DNA of 64,000 bases from Emticicia fluvialis (GCF_024793945.1 NZ_JANUSD010000004.1:124001-188000), one strand, 5' to 3'; counted from the first letter of the stretch, positions 9,589-18,970 are shown. Notes: generated by a model not told the origin, from the letters alone. A program made the numbers and translations.

Positions 9589-10236
9589 ATGAGCTTATTG
9601 TTTCCAAAAATGTATCGATTTTTTTTCAAGCGATTCTTTGACATCTTTTTTTCTTTTTTCGGGTTATTGATTTTTAGCCCTGTTTTTATAGTCATTACTG
9701 TCTGTTTGTATTTTGTAAATGAAGGGAAACCGTTTTTTTTTCAGAAAAGACCCGGAAAAAATGGGAAGATATTTTCAATTATCAAGTTCAAATCAATGAA
9801 TGAAAAAAAAGATGCCAATGGTAAATTACTGCCGGATAACCAAAGACTAACCGGGATAGGGGCATTTATCCGCAACGCATCGCTTGACGAAATACCCCAG
9901 TTAATAAATGTTCTGAAAGGTGACATGAGCCTTATTGGCCCCAGACCATTGCTGATAAGATATCTCGATTATTACAATGATTTTGAAAAAAGGAGGCATG
10001 AGGTTAGACCTGGTATAACCGGCTGGGCGCAAATAAATGGCCGTAATGCTATTTCATGGTCCAGAAAATTTGAATTAGACGTGTACTATGTCGATCATCT
10101 CTCTTTATGGTTTGATATCAAAATTCTATTTAAAACTATAAAAAAAGTACTTTCTTCTGATGACATTGCGCTTGTACCCATAGAGCAATTTTTTAATGAA
10201 AAGATTAGAAATAATGAAAGTGAAGAAGTTAAGTAG
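9589..10236 (+). CDS. Undecaprenyl-phosphate sugar-phosphate transferase (PglC/WcaJ-type)
   Basis: This 215-residue initiating transferase moves a sugar-1-phosphate from a nucleotide sugar to the undecaprenyl-phosphate carrier at the inner membrane, the first step of repeat-unit assembly. It has one N-terminal hydrophobic re-entrant segment (residues about 10-43), the FKSMNEKKDANG region, the catalytic Asp-Glu pair at 100-101 (SLDEIPQ), IGPRP at 116-120 and the RPGITGWAQINGRN signature. Its size is that of the minimal PglC-type catalytic domain without WcaJ's extra membrane helices. Followed by an acetyltransferase, it resembles PglC/PglD-like pairs, though that partner is of GNAT type here. 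Confidence 0.92.
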   Translation: MSLLFPKMYRFFFKRFFDIFFSFFGLLIFSPVFIVITVCLYFVNEGKPFFFQKRPGKNGKIFSIIKFKSMNEKKDANGKLLPDNQRLTGIGAFIRNASLDEIPQLINVLKGDMSLIGPRPLLIRYLDYYNDFEKRRHEVRPGITGWAQINGRNAISWSRKFELDVYYVDHLSLWFDIKILFKTIKKVLSSDDIALVPIEQFFNEKIRNNESEEVK

Positions 10237-10747
10237 CACCCATTTAGAGAACCGTTTGGCCTGGTTAAATCATCCTGACGTTTACCAGTACATGAATATG
10301 CAGTATCCTTTAACTTTTGAGGAGATGGACAGTTGGTATGATAGAATTAAAGGTAATCAGCTGCGGATAGATTTGGTTTTTGAAGAAGAAAATGAAGTGG
10401 TAGCTATGACCGGGTTAACAAATATTGATTTTGCTGATGGATTGGCCGAGTATTATATTCTGGTTAATCCTGATAAACAGGGCCAGGGTTTTGGTAAAGT
10501 TTCTACCCAATTTACCACAAACTATGCATTTAATAAATTCAATCTCAATAAAATTTATTTGTATACAAACAGCTATAACGAAAGGGCAAATAAACTTTAT
10601 TTAAAATTAGGTTTTCAACAGGAGGGCTTACTCAGAAAGCATAAATTCAAAAATGGCGGCTTCATTGACCGCTGTATTTTTGGCCTTTTAAAAGATGATT
10701 GGAAACAACAGTCGTATTCATCCGACATTGTTTCTTTAACATTTTAA
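10196..10747 (+). CDS. GNAT-family N-acetyltransferase
   Basis: This acetyltransferase of 177-183 residues has the GNAT acetyl-CoA loop GQGFGKV near residue 98. The surrounding pattern (EYYILVNPDKQ, LYTNSYNERANKLYLKLGF) is of the RimJ/RimL or PseH type. It overlaps the sugar transferase by 23 or 41 bp, so the two are probably translationally coupled. In this locus the likely substrate is an amino-sugar nucleotide or the glycan itself rather than a ribosomal protein (inference). Two in-frame ATGs are possible, at 10196 and 10214; the second gives a more usual GNAT N-terminus. Confidence 0.8.
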   Translation: MKRLEIMKVKKLSSTHLENRLAWLNHPDVYQYMNMQYPLTFEEMDSWYDRIKGNQLRIDLVFEEENEVVAMTGLTNIDFADGLAEYYILVNPDKQGQGFGKVSTQFTTNYAFNKFNLNKIYLYTNSYNERANKLYLKLGFQQEGLLRKHKFKNGGFIDRCIFGLLKDDWKQQSYSSDIVSLTF

Positions 10748-10857
10748 TAGGTCTCATATCAGTGCTGTGGCTATTTTGCTTTAAACTATAAATGCTGTTT
10801 CTTTTACAAATATTTACCTATTAGTGTAGGAAACATATTTGATTTTAATGATTTAAG

Positions 10858-11874
10858 ATGAATATTTTGTTCACTTGCGCAGGCCGAAGAAACTATCTGA
10901 TTAATTATTTTAAGGAGGCCTTAAAAGGTAGCGGAAAGGTGTACGCTACCGATTCAAACCTGACAGCCGCGGCCCTTGCAGAAGCCGACGTGGCTATTCA
11001 TGTGCCGTCTATTTATGATGATACATATATTGATACCATTCTTGAAATTGTAAAAAAGAACGATATCAAGGCGGTTATCCCTCTCATTGACCTTGAATTG
11101 CCCTTATTGGCGGCTTCAAAGGAGCTTTTTAGTAAAATAAATGTTCAGGTAATTGTTTCCTCTGCCTCAGTAATTGATATTACCTTTGATAAGTTGCAGA
11201 CTATCCGATTTCTTGAGACGGCGGGGCTGGCGTCTCCCCAAACTTTTGTGAGTCTGGATGAAGCAAAAGATGCGATAGAAAATGGAAGCCTGCGTTTTCC
11301 GGTAATTCTGAAACCAAGATGGGGAAGTGGTTCTATTGGAATAGACATTGCCGAAGATAGCACAGAACTTGAACTAGCCTATCAACTCCTGACCAAGCGG
11401 TTATCAAGAACAATACTGGCCAAAGCAAATAGTGGAAATGAGGATGCTGCCATTTTGATTCAGGAGAAAATTACAGGAGTAGAATTTGGAATTGATGTGC
11501 TTAACAACCTCAACGGAGAATATATTGGAACCTTCGCCAGAAAAAAAATTGGAATGCGCTCCGGTTCAACCGACAAAGCCGTATCGGTTCTGAATAGTGA
11601 GCTCGAATCAATAGGCCAGCGCATAGGAAGCCATTTGAAACATATCGGTAATTTAGACTGCGATGTGCTCAAATCCGGAGATAACTATTACGTTATTGAT
11701 TTAAATCCCAGATTCGGAGGCGGATACCCTTTCTCACATCTGGCAGGTGTTAATACTCCGGCAATTTACCTTGAATGGCTCGCCAATGGTAATAGCATTG
11801 ATCAATACATCAATTATATGCCCGGCGTATTGCATGCCAAATATGATAAACTTATAAGAATTAACACTCCTTAA
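10858..11874 (+). CDS. ATP-grasp protein, PylC/CPSase-like, copy 1
   Basis: This 338-residue ATP-grasp enzyme starts with a Rossmann-like preATP domain (NILFTCAGRRNYLI). The ATP-binding segment FPVILKPRWGSGSIGI is near residue 147. The catalytic end is YYVIDLNPRFGGGYPFSHLAGV (quoted in part), with the Mg2+-binding Asn/Arg pair. It is related to carbamoyl-phosphate synthase large-subunit-like ligases common in polysaccharide and peptide-tailoring loci. A second protein of the same architecture follows. The reaction is probably ATP-dependent amide or ester formation; the substrates are unknown. Confidence 0.75.
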   Translation: MNILFTCAGRRNYLINYFKEALKGSGKVYATDSNLTAAALAEADVAIHVPSIYDDTYIDTILEIVKKNDIKAVIPLIDLELPLLAASKELFSKINVQVIVSSASVIDITFDKLQTIRFLETAGLASPQTFVSLDEAKDAIENGSLRFPVILKPRWGSGSIGIDIAEDSTELELAYQLLTKRLSRTILAKANSGNEDAAILIQEKITGVEFGIDVLNNLNGEYIGTFARKKIGMRSGSTDKAVSVLNSELESIGQRIGSHLKHIGNLDCDVLKSGDNYYVIDLNPRFGGGYPFSHLAGVNTPAIYLEWLANGNSIDQYINYMPGVLHAKYDKLIRINTP

Positions 11875-12009
11875 CTTCTTTTTTTGAGCCTCTACGGCTA
11901 CAATCACCAAACATTCTTGCTTTTAAGAAACTAGTTGATTTGAATTATCAGATTCGGCGAGTATCTTTAAACCAATATGTAGATTATTCAATCGCTTTCT
12001 TTATTCAAG

Positions 12010-13068
12010 ATGGAGTTTGAGTATAAAAATCACCAACCAAAAATGAATGCTATATTATTCTGCTCTGTGGGCAGGAGAGTCAGACTGCTGAAAGATTTAA
12101 GAAAATCTCAAAAAGACCTAAGTATCGTAGCAATTGATAAAAATCCATTCGCTCCGGCTTTATTTGCGGCAGACCGCCATTTTATTCCACCGGCAATAAC
12201 TGACGGCCAGTACATTGAGTACCTGCTAGATTTGTGCCAATCTGAAGGTATTTCGGCAATTACTACGCTTATTGACCCTGAAATTGAGATACTCGGGAAA
12301 AACAGACATAGATTTATCGAAAACGGTGTTTTGCCCTTGGTGCCTACAGAAGAAACCGCAAATATATGCTATGATAAGTACCGAATGTTTGAGTATTTAC
12401 AAGCGCATCAGATACCGACCATTCTGACTTACCATACGTTTGAAAATTTTGTGGAGGGTCTTAATAAAGGAGAGATTTCTTTTCCTGTTTTTATAAAACC
12501 CCGAAAAGGAAGCGGAAGCATAGGAGCTGCAAAAATTAATGACCTTAACGAACTGAAACAAAGGCTTGAAAATGCACAAACCGACTACATTATACAGCCA
12601 TTGATGACAGGCCTTGACTTGGATGTAGATGTTTATGTTGATTGTATAAGCGGTAAACCGGTTTCTATATTTTCAAAGCGAAAAATAGAATCGCGTGCCG
12701 GAGGAGCCATCAAAACAGTATCTTTTAATGACATCAATCTGGTTAATTTTGTAAAGAAAGTAATAAGTAAGTTTGAGTTTTACGGGCCCATAGACCTGGA
12801 CTTATTTTATGTAAATGGGCAATATTATTTGTCTGAAATTAATCCGAGGTTCGGCGGGGGGTATCCTCATGCCTTTGGTGCCGGTGTTGACTTCTTCCGG
12901 CTTATCGTTAATAATCTGAACGGCATAGAAAATATTGAGCAGATTGGAAATTATGAAGACGATGTCATGATGTTGATGTATGAAGATTTCATAATAGAAA
13001 AAAAATCAGACTTAATTCAATCGGCCTCTAAAGTACAGCCACTTACAATTGAAATGAATCTGGTTTAA
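12010..13068 (+). CDS. ATP-grasp protein, PylC/CPSase-like, copy 2
   Basis: This ATP-grasp protein of up to 352 residues has the same layout as its upstream neighbour: N-terminal NAILFCSVGRRVRLL, ATP-binding FPVFIKPRKGSGSIGA, and C-terminal YLSEINPRFGGGYPHAFGAG with intact Mg2+ ligands. The homologous N-terminus begins MNAILFCSVG, so the ATG at 12043 may be the true start rather than 12010. A 135-bp gap without a visible gene separates the pair. They may act in series on one glycan or peptide substituent (inference). This is the last gene of the polysaccharide locus. Confidence 0.73.
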   Translation: MEFEYKNHQPKMNAILFCSVGRRVRLLKDLRKSQKDLSIVAIDKNPFAPALFAADRHFIPPAITDGQYIEYLLDLCQSEGISAITTLIDPEIEILGKNRHRFIENGVLPLVPTEETANICYDKYRMFEYLQAHQIPTILTYHTFENFVEGLNKGEISFPVFIKPRKGSGSIGAAKINDLNELKQRLENAQTDYIIQPLMTGLDLDVDVYVDCISGKPVSIFSKRKIESRAGGAIKTVSFNDINLVNFVKKVISKFEFYGPIDLDLFYVNGQYYLSEINPRFGGGYPHAFGAGVDFFRLIVNNLNGIENIEQIGNYEDDVMMLMYEDFIIEKKSDLIQSASKVQPLTIEMNLV

Positions 13069-13155
13069 ATAAGTATGTTGCTTGTTGGCAGACGAGACGC
13101 CATATCAAGCCACAATTTAAAAAAGAGTTAGGTACTCATTAGAAGCACAAAAGCT

Positions 13156-14673
13156 ATGAATATTCTATTGACAAGAAGACGTACTAATGATGGTAATTAT
13201 GTGTCTGATGTAAAAGCGGCAGATGAGTACACCATCGCAAACGAGCCGATTGCCTCAATAGATCTCATGGAGCGCGCTGCACGTGCATTTGTGAATTTCT
13301 TTGAAAGCAAATATGCGGTTTCTTATAAAAAAATTGTGGTTTTATGCGGGCTGGGTGATAATGGTGGTGATGGCCTGGCAATTGCAAGAATGCTCTATCA
13401 TTCAGGTTATGACGTAGAGGTTTTAGTAATGGATTATTCTGAACGAAAGTCTGATAACTTTAAAATAAATCTTGGCAGGCTTGTTAATAAAATTGATGCC
13501 CGGCTATGCAAGACAGATGTCGAATTGCCGGTCATTAATCCTGATTATTTATATATTGATGCTTTACTAGGGGCCGGGCTTTCAAGGCCTCTTGAAGGGA
13601 TACTTAAAACACTGGTAAGCAGTCTTAATACAAGTGGCGCAGAGCTGGTGGCAGTTGATATTCCGACAGGTTTATTTGCTGATTCACCCAACGGGCCTGA
13701 TGATATAATTGTAATGGCAAATCAAACCATTACTTTTCAGACGCCCAAACTTGCTTTTTTTCTTCCTCAAAATGCTGCTTACGTGGGCGATTGGTGGGTG
13801 GTTGATATAGGCTTGCATGCCGGATTTATCAGTCAGCTTGATTCAGGATATGAATACACTGATGCCCCAATGGCCAGGCAATTAATAAAACCAAGAAATA
13901 AATTCTCTAATAAAGGTAATTTTGGCCATGCTTTAATGATTGCCGGCAGTTATGGTATGATAGGCGCCGCCGTTCTATCTACCCGGGCCTGTCTTCGTTC
14001 GGGCGTTGGTAAGGTAACTGTTTATACCCCGGCTTGCGGATATACAATTCTTCAGTCCTCAGTACCGGAAGCCATGTGCCTGCCTACCGACAATCAGAAA
14101 GAACTGGAAGATATGCCACCCCTAAACAATTATCAGGCTATTGGTGTCGGTTGTGGTATTGGTACAAATCCTGGTACTGCCAGCATGATTGAGGCCATCC
14201 TGAAAAATGTTAAAGTGCCTTTAGTTATTGATGCCGATGCATTGAATATCATTGCTGCCGATAACCATCAATTAAGCCTGATACCAGCAGGTGCTGTATT
14301 GACACCCCATCCGAAGGAATTTCAGAGATTAATTGGTAAAACTTGGGCAAATGACTACGAAAAACTTGAGCTTCTGGCAGCCTTTGCAGTAAGGCATCAG
14401 TGTATTGTTTGTCTAAAAGGCGCCTTTACCGCAATTGCCTCGCCAGATGGTAAAATTTATTTTAACTCAACAGGTAATGCCGGAATGGCAAAAGGAGGCA
14501 GCGGAGATGTACTGACCGGTATGATTCTGGCCCTGCTGGCGCAGGGCTATGCGCCAATAAATGCTGCTTTACTGGGCGTATATGAACACGGGTTAGCCGG
14601 TGACAGAGCCGCTCAGCTTAAAGGTACTACTGCCATGATAGCATCAGATATCATTGAAAATATCAGTTTCTGA
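13156..14673 (+). CDS. nnr: Bifunctional NAD(P)H-hydrate repair enzyme (epimerase + dehydratase)
   Basis: This 505-residue cytosolic enzyme repairs damaged NADHX and NADPHX. The N-terminal epimerase domain (residues about 1-220) has ASIDLMERAA, the loop LCGLGDNGGDGLAIARML and DALLGAGLSRPL. The C-terminal ADP/ATP-dependent dehydratase domain (about 235-500) has KGNFGHALMIAGSYGMIGAA, PLVIDADALN, LTPHPKEF and the nucleotide-binding GMAKGGSGDVLTGMI. The length matches the fused form usual in bacteria. It stands alone after the polysaccharide locus, with no apparent functional link. Confidence 0.95.
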   Translation: MNILLTRRRTNDGNYVSDVKAADEYTIANEPIASIDLMERAARAFVNFFESKYAVSYKKIVVLCGLGDNGGDGLAIARMLYHSGYDVEVLVMDYSERKSDNFKINLGRLVNKIDARLCKTDVELPVINPDYLYIDALLGAGLSRPLEGILKTLVSSLNTSGAELVAVDIPTGLFADSPNGPDDIIVMANQTITFQTPKLAFFLPQNAAYVGDWWVVDIGLHAGFISQLDSGYEYTDAPMARQLIKPRNKFSNKGNFGHALMIAGSYGMIGAAVLSTRACLRSGVGKVTVYTPACGYTILQSSVPEAMCLPTDNQKELEDMPPLNNYQAIGVGCGIGTNPGTASMIEAILKNVKVPLVIDADALNIIAADNHQLSLIPAGAVLTPHPKEFQRLIGKTWANDYEKLELLAAFAVRHQCIVCLKGAFTAIASPDGKIYFNSTGNAGMAKGGSGDVLTGMILALLAQGYAPINAALLGVYEHGLAGDRAAQLKGTTAMIASDIIENISF

Positions 14674-14708
14674 TTATTTCCAGGTTTTCTTCAATAACCC
14701 AGAACCTT

Positions 14709-15971
14709 CTACGGCGTTACAATTATAAACTCTACCCGTCGGTTTTGCTTTCTTGCCTCCTCAGTGCTGTTGTCTGTAATGGGTTTTGTATCGCCGTATC
14801 CTTTAAACTGAATGCGCTTACCCGCAATTCCTTTCTGAACCAGATACTCACGTACATTAAAAGCCCTCTGTAAAGATAAGCGTTTGTTCTGCACTGGGTC
14901 TCCTACATTATCAGTATGGCCTTCAATCACGATGGTCATGGTTGGGCTATTCTTCATCATTTTTAGTAAGCCATCTAACTGCTCATACGATTGGTCTAAC
15001 AAGCCAGACTCACCGGTATTAAAATATACTTTATCAAGCCTGAATTTGTTTTCTTCTACTTTAACCGGAGCAGACTCTTCTTTTGCTGGTTCTTTTTTGG
15101 GGGCAGCAATTGCCGGAGCTTCAGCAGGCTTGGTTTCAGCTTGTGGCGGTATTGCTTTTGGTTCAACTTTTTCAGGCGTTTTTGGCGGAACAGGATTCAG
15201 ATAAATATCCTGGGTAAACTGCTGACCTTTCCTGAGTTTAGATAAATCAATACTGGTTTCTGCCGTTTCATATCCGGCAGCTGTTGCCGTAAAAGTGTAT
15301 GCATCAGGCTTTAACGAGAAAGAGAAACCTTCGTTCAGTTGCACTATCTTGAATCCGGTTTTTTTCGTATCCTTGTCTACTTTATAGGTTACTTTACCAC
15401 TAATTGTTTTTTGTGTTCTGGCATCAATTAATTTGCCTCTAATGGTAAGTATTACGTCAGGGTTTGTTGAGCGAGTTGCATTTTTTGGAGGATTTTTGAT
15501 GTGTACACCGTTGAAATTCCAGAAAAGCAATTTTTGTCCGGGCAGGTTTTTACCCTCAACAAGATTAAACACTTCTAAACCCGGGTCAAGCTTTTCAAAA
15601 TAAACACTGAATTTATATACTTCGCCCGGATAAACCCGCTGCTCACTTTGTTCATCAGACAATTCCACTATTCCCACCGATTTTATGTATCTGAAATACT
15701 TTCCGTTTGCGCTCAGATAACTATCAGGATTAAAAGAAATAGTTGTGTAGGTCTTTTGTTCCTGATTAGGTAGCGGAAAACTGTAGAGGCGGTTTTTGCG
15801 CTTGCTTAATTGGTATCTGAAATGAATAATAGTATATTCACCACGTAATTCAACTTTAGTGATATCCGTTTCGTCACTGCTTTGGTCATCAATTCTGGGA
15901 AATTCAGTAACAATCTGACCATAGCTTTCTACAGCCAGGAGTAGGAGGAGTAGCAGATAAATTTTTTTCAT
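14709..15971 (-). CDS. OmpA-family outer-membrane/peptidoglycan-binding protein
   Basis: This 420-residue exported protein has an N-terminal signal peptide (KKIYLLLLLLLAVESYGQ). A beta-rich domain follows, then a carboxypeptidase-regulatory/PEGA-like domain at about 165-250 (ISGKVTYKVDKDTKKTGF, FTATAAGYETAETSI). A Pro/Glu/Lys/Ala-rich linker spans about 263-312. The C-terminal OmpA domain (about 315-420) has IVIEGHTDNVG, SLQRAFNVREYL, FKGYGDTKP and ARKQNRRVEFI. It probably tethers the outer membrane or a surface structure to peptidoglycan. It is transcribed divergently from the deformylase-like gene. Confidence 0.88.
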   Translation of the reverse strand: MKKIYLLLLLLLAVESYGQIVTEFPRIDDQSSDETDITKVELRGEYTIIHFRYQLSKRKNRLYSFPLPNQEQKTYTTISFNPDSYLSANGKYFRYIKSVGIVELSDEQSEQRVYPGEVYKFSVYFEKLDPGLEVFNLVEGKNLPGQKLLFWNFNGVHIKNPPKNATRSTNPDVILTIRGKLIDARTQKTISGKVTYKVDKDTKKTGFKIVQLNEGFSFSLKPDAYTFTATAAGYETAETSIDLSKLRKGQQFTQDIYLNPVPPKTPEKVEPKAIPPQAETKPAEAPAIAAPKKEPAKEESAPVKVEENKFRLDKVYFNTGESGLLDQSYEQLDGLLKMMKNSPTMTIVIEGHTDNVGDPVQNKRLSLQRAFNVREYLVQKGIAGKRIQFKGYGDTKPITDNSTEEARKQNRRVEFIIVTP

Positions 15972-16105
15972 AGCAAAAATATTTGTTGCACCGATAGTAA
16001 CGTCAAGGTTGTGTTTTTCATTTTTATCACAACGTTAATATTTGTTAAAATAGTAAAATACCGGCTATGAAACAAGGTTGAAGCACAGAATAATTAATTT
16101 GTAAA

Positions 16106-16612
16106 ATGAAACATCTGAAAGACCTGCTTTTATTGGGCGACCCCCGTTTATATGAAGTTTGCGAACCCGTTAAACAGGAAGAATTGCCTTTTGTGCATGA
16201 ATGGGTGAAAGATTTGCACCAGGTAATGGAAGAAATACGGGCAAAGTATCAGTTTGGCAGGGGCATTGCTGCCCCGCAATTGGGTATAATGAAACGCCTG
16301 ATTTACATTAACATAGACCGCCCTGTTGTAATCATTAATCCCGAATTTGAGAACCTTAGCCTGGATATGTTTGAACTTTGGGACGATTGCATGAGTTTTC
16401 CGAATCTGCTCGTTAAAGTAAAACGTCATCAGTCGCTTGTGGTAAAATACAGAGATGAAAACTGGCAGGAACAGCGTTGGCAGGTAGAAGGGGCAATCTC
16501 TGAATTGCTTCAGCACGAATATGACCACCTCAATGGCATATTGTGTACCATGCGTGCCATTGACACCCAGTCATTCAGATGGCGGCCAACACCTCCAACC
16601 GCCTACCAATAG
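16106..16612 (+). CDS. Peptide deformylase-like protein
   Basis: This 168-residue metalloenzyme is of the peptide deformylase fold, which removes the formyl group from nascent N-termini. Motif I is GRGIAAPQLG (51-60). Motif II is DDCMSFP with the metal ligand Cys95, where canonical enzymes have EGCLS. Motif III is HEYDHLNG with His137, Glu138 and His141. All metal ligands and the catalytic Glu are present, so it may be active. The altered motif II and the lack of a neighbouring fmt suggest a divergent or accessory deformylase rather than the housekeeping Def. It is transcribed divergently from the OmpA-family gene. Confidence 0.8.
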   Translation: MKHLKDLLLLGDPRLYEVCEPVKQEELPFVHEWVKDLHQVMEEIRAKYQFGRGIAAPQLGIMKRLIYINIDRPVVIINPEFENLSLDMFELWDDCMSFPNLLVKVKRHQSLVVKYRDENWQEQRWQVEGAISELLQHEYDHLNGILCTMRAIDTQSFRWRPTPPTAYQ

Positions 16613-16664
16613 GCTGGCACGCTTTTTTAATCAGTTTCAATAAATTCACTAAACTTTAAATATC

Positions 16665-16841
16665 ATGAAACTGATTAATTATCTATTGGCCATTTGTGTT
16701 GTTTTGGGTATATCTTCTTGCGATGCTATTGTTGGTATTTTTGAAGCGGGCTTCAATACCGGTGTTATCATTGTACTGATTGTAATTGTGCTGATAATAG
16801 CCGGTTTGTTTAAAATGTTTGGTGGAAGCAAGAAACAATAA
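16665..16841 (+). CDS. Small lipoprotein with one membrane helix, 58 aa
   Basis: This short reading frame encodes 58 residues. The N-terminus is a lipoprotein signal (KLINYLLAICVVLGISSC) with the lipobox Cys at residue 19. Residues 31-48 form a strongly hydrophobic helix (NTGVIIVLIVIVLIIAGLF). The tail is basic (GGSKKQ). Similar tiny Bacteroidota proteins are often labelled phosphatidate cytidylyltransferase in databases, which cannot be right for a protein this short. It lies 52 bp after the deformylase-like gene on the same strand and may be its operon partner. Function unknown. Confidence 0.7.
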   Translation: MKLINYLLAICVVLGISSCDAIVGIFEAGFNTGVIIVLIVIVLIIAGLFKMFGGSKKQ

Positions 16842-16884
16842 TTTGGTTTGAACTGACCTTTACTATTAAACTGCTGCAAACTAG

Positions 16885-17781
16885 CTATTGATCAACAGGA
16901 TTCAGATTTTGTAATAACACCAGCCAGGCCTCCTTTACTTTGTTTAGGCTTAATAGTCTTTGAGCTTCCTGGTGAAGAAAATCAGTAAGAGCAGCGTTGT
17001 CTCCGGCGGCCGCTTCAAAAAACTTTTGAATAGCCGGTGTCTGACGGTAGGCCTCTATTTCTTCCGGCAATGGTAAAACTTCCGTATTACCAAGTTGCCC
17101 CAGATGGTTACCGGTAAGTATTTTTGAAAGTCTGATTTGCTCAGGTATGGCGTCATAACCGATTCCGATTTTGGTATTGGGCTTTTCAACCTCAAACAGG
17201 GCGGGTTCATTCACACGCGCATACCAATCGGCACCCAGGCGTGCAACCCAATCGGTTTTACGTTGATCAATTCGTCCGTTTTCGCCGATAATGTTATCAG
17301 CGAAATGAGCCATGATAATCTGGCAGATAAACAGGTTCATGGTGCCAATTTCACGTACTTCAAGCACCTTGCACTCAAACTGAGCCAGCGACTCCATTAC
17401 TCTTGGCGGCCTTATGAGTAGTGAAGGTTCTGGCGTAAAGCCTGATTTAATAAACTCGTTTATACCTTTGGGATACTCAACACTAGACAACGACATCTGT
17501 TGAACCATGCTGTAATCTACCATATTTATTGCCACCTCGTGCACTTCGCTGATATTGAGTGCTGTATCTTTTTTAGAATTGTCTCTGCTTCGGTTATTGG
17601 GGGCAAATACAAGTAAAGGTGGATTAATGCCCATGATATTGAAGAAACTGAACGGGCTAAGGTTTACATTGCCGGCATTATCTATACTGCTTACCAATGC
17701 AATAGGGCGCGGCGCAACAGTACCGGTCAGATAACTGTAAAATATTCTGGGTTCTAAATCCAGTGGGTTAATAGTAAGCAT
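16885..17781 (-). CDS. Flavin reductase-like FMN-binding split-barrel protein
   Basis: This 298-residue protein has an N-terminal flavin-reductase split barrel: the TGTVAPRPIALVSS motif near residues 19-32 and LSPFSFFNIMG near 41-51, typical of FMN-binding members. About 100 C-terminal residues lie outside the core domain. It ends the marR-fahA-antiporter gene row, 13 bp after the antiporter. From memory, members of this family often neighbour fahA in Bacteroidota, which suggests a role in or near tyrosine degradation. No reaction is established here, and the pathway's isomerase is missing from the locus. Confidence 0.82.
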   Translation of the reverse strand: MLTINPLDLEPRIFYSYLTGTVAPRPIALVSSIDNAGNVNLSPFSFFNIMGINPPLLVFAPNNRSRDNSKKDTALNISEVHEVAINMVDYSMVQQMSLSSVEYPKGINEFIKSGFTPEPSLLIRPPRVMESLAQFECKVLEVREIGTMNLFICQIIMAHFADNIIGENGRIDQRKTDWVARLGADWYARVNEPALFEVEKPNTKIGIGYDAIPEQIRLSKILTGNHLGQLGNTEVLPLPEEIEAYRQTPAIQKFFEAAAGDNAALTDFLHQEAQRLLSLNKVKEAWLVLLQNLNPVDQ

Positions 17782-17794
17782 TAATCAGTAATTA

Positions 17795-18970
17795 TTATTG
17801 GTTTGTTGAAAGGTTTCTGGTTTTTATCATCCCAAACATCATGGCAAGGGCTGTAAGAAAAATTACCTGGGTTAATAATCCTTTATTTACCTCAAGTATC
17901 TGGTGTGAGTCTGGTATGGCCAGAAAAAGTAAAATAGTAATAAGTCCTCTGGGGGCAATGAATAACAGCGGGTCAGATTTAACCTTAAGTAATCTGAAAA
18001 TCAGATAGCGCCCCCCAAATATAAATACAAGAATAACCAGGGCATTTACAAAATCTCTTGCGCTCAGAACCGCTTTCAGATTGGTGTAATAGCCGAACAT
18101 AATAAAAAAGAATGACCTGATTACAAACGTAACTTCGGCTATCAGGTGTTCAAAAGAATGTACCTCTTTCTTAATGGTGTCGCTGTTTATCCATTTCTTC
18201 ATAAAGTCAAACTTAATCAGGTTTACATTATTCAGAAACAAACCAAACATAAGAACCAATACCAGAGAGGGTAGGTGATAAATTTTGGCAATTACGTAAA
18301 ACAGAATCAGGATGGTAATTATGGGTATATACTTGATGTGGTGATTCAGCTTGCTTATCATGCTTCCGAGTGCCAGGCTGGCTATAATAGAAAGTGCCAC
18401 AATAATGACGATGTCAAAGAAAAAAGAGGTAAAGGTTGCCACCCCGAATGTATTGTGCAAAACCAGAAAGTTAAAATAAATGATACCAAGAATATCAGAA
18501 ATAGAACTTTCATAGATGACAAATTCTCGGCTTTCGGCATCAAGATTTTTTACACTGGGTATGGCAATGGCACTGCTGATGATTCCCAGTGGAATTGCGT
18601 TAATCAGGCACGTAAGAAAAGGCTTATGAATAAGAAAATACAGGCCTGTGGCCAGCATCAGGCTAAAAAGCGCCAGGCCAATAAAAGCGCTCTTCACTGT
18701 CGATACAAAAAGGGTTCTCTTCTGAGCTGTGATTTCAAGCTCCAGCGAGCCCTCCAGTACAATTAGAATCAGGCCTATTGTACCTACCACGGGCAGATAT
18801 GGCTCTAGATTAGGTATTTTAAGACCCAGATAAGTGGTTATTATCTGCGATATGATTCCTACTGAGAGTAAAAGGATAACACCCGGAATTTTTGTGTTTT
18901 TTGCCGATATATCAAAGATATACGCAATGAGAATCAGCGCACAAATGATAAGAATTATAGTATTTGTCAT
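17795..18970 (-). CDS. Cation:proton antiporter (CPA family)
   Basis: This 391-residue membrane protein has about 11-12 hydrophobic segments of the Na+/H+ exchanger domain. Visible signatures are the TM segment GTIGLILIVLEGSLEL and INAIPLGIISSAIAIPSV, followed by ESSISDILGIIYFN with acidic residues in the ion-binding region. It should exchange Na+ or K+ for H+ at the inner membrane. It lacks the C-terminal regulatory TrkA/USP domains of larger Kef-like members. Its place between fahA and the flavin-reductase-like gene suggests co-transcription with tyrosine degradation, though a direct role is not obvious. Confidence 0.85.
   Translation of the reverse strand: MTNTIILIICALILIAYIFDISAKNTKIPGVILLLSVGIISQIITTYLGLKIPNLEPYLPVVGTIGLILIVLEGSLELEITAQKRTLFVSTVKSAFIGLALFSLMLATGLYFLIHKPFLTCLINAIPLGIISSAIAIPSVKNLDAESREFVIYESSISDILGIIYFNFLVLHNTFGVATFTSFFFDIVIIVALSIIASLALGSMISKLNHHIKYIPIITILILFYVIAKIYHLPSLVLVLMFGLFLNNVNLIKFDFMKKWINSDTIKKEVHSFEHLIAEVTFVIRSFFFIMFGYYTNLKAVLSARDFVNALVILVFIFGGRYLIFRLLKVKSDPLLFIAPRGLITILLFLAIPDSHQILEVNKGLLTQVIFLTALAMMFGMIKTRNLSTNQ

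Noticed and set aside
15974..15981. TATTTTTG box as promoter of the OmpA-family gene
   Set aside because: The implied transcription start would fall in the start codon and the upstream TTG spacing is 22 bases, so it may be chance in AT-rich DNA.
16665..16841. Phosphatidate cytidylyltransferase
   Set aside because: Although similar small proteins are often given this name, 58 residues with one helix cannot hold that enzyme.
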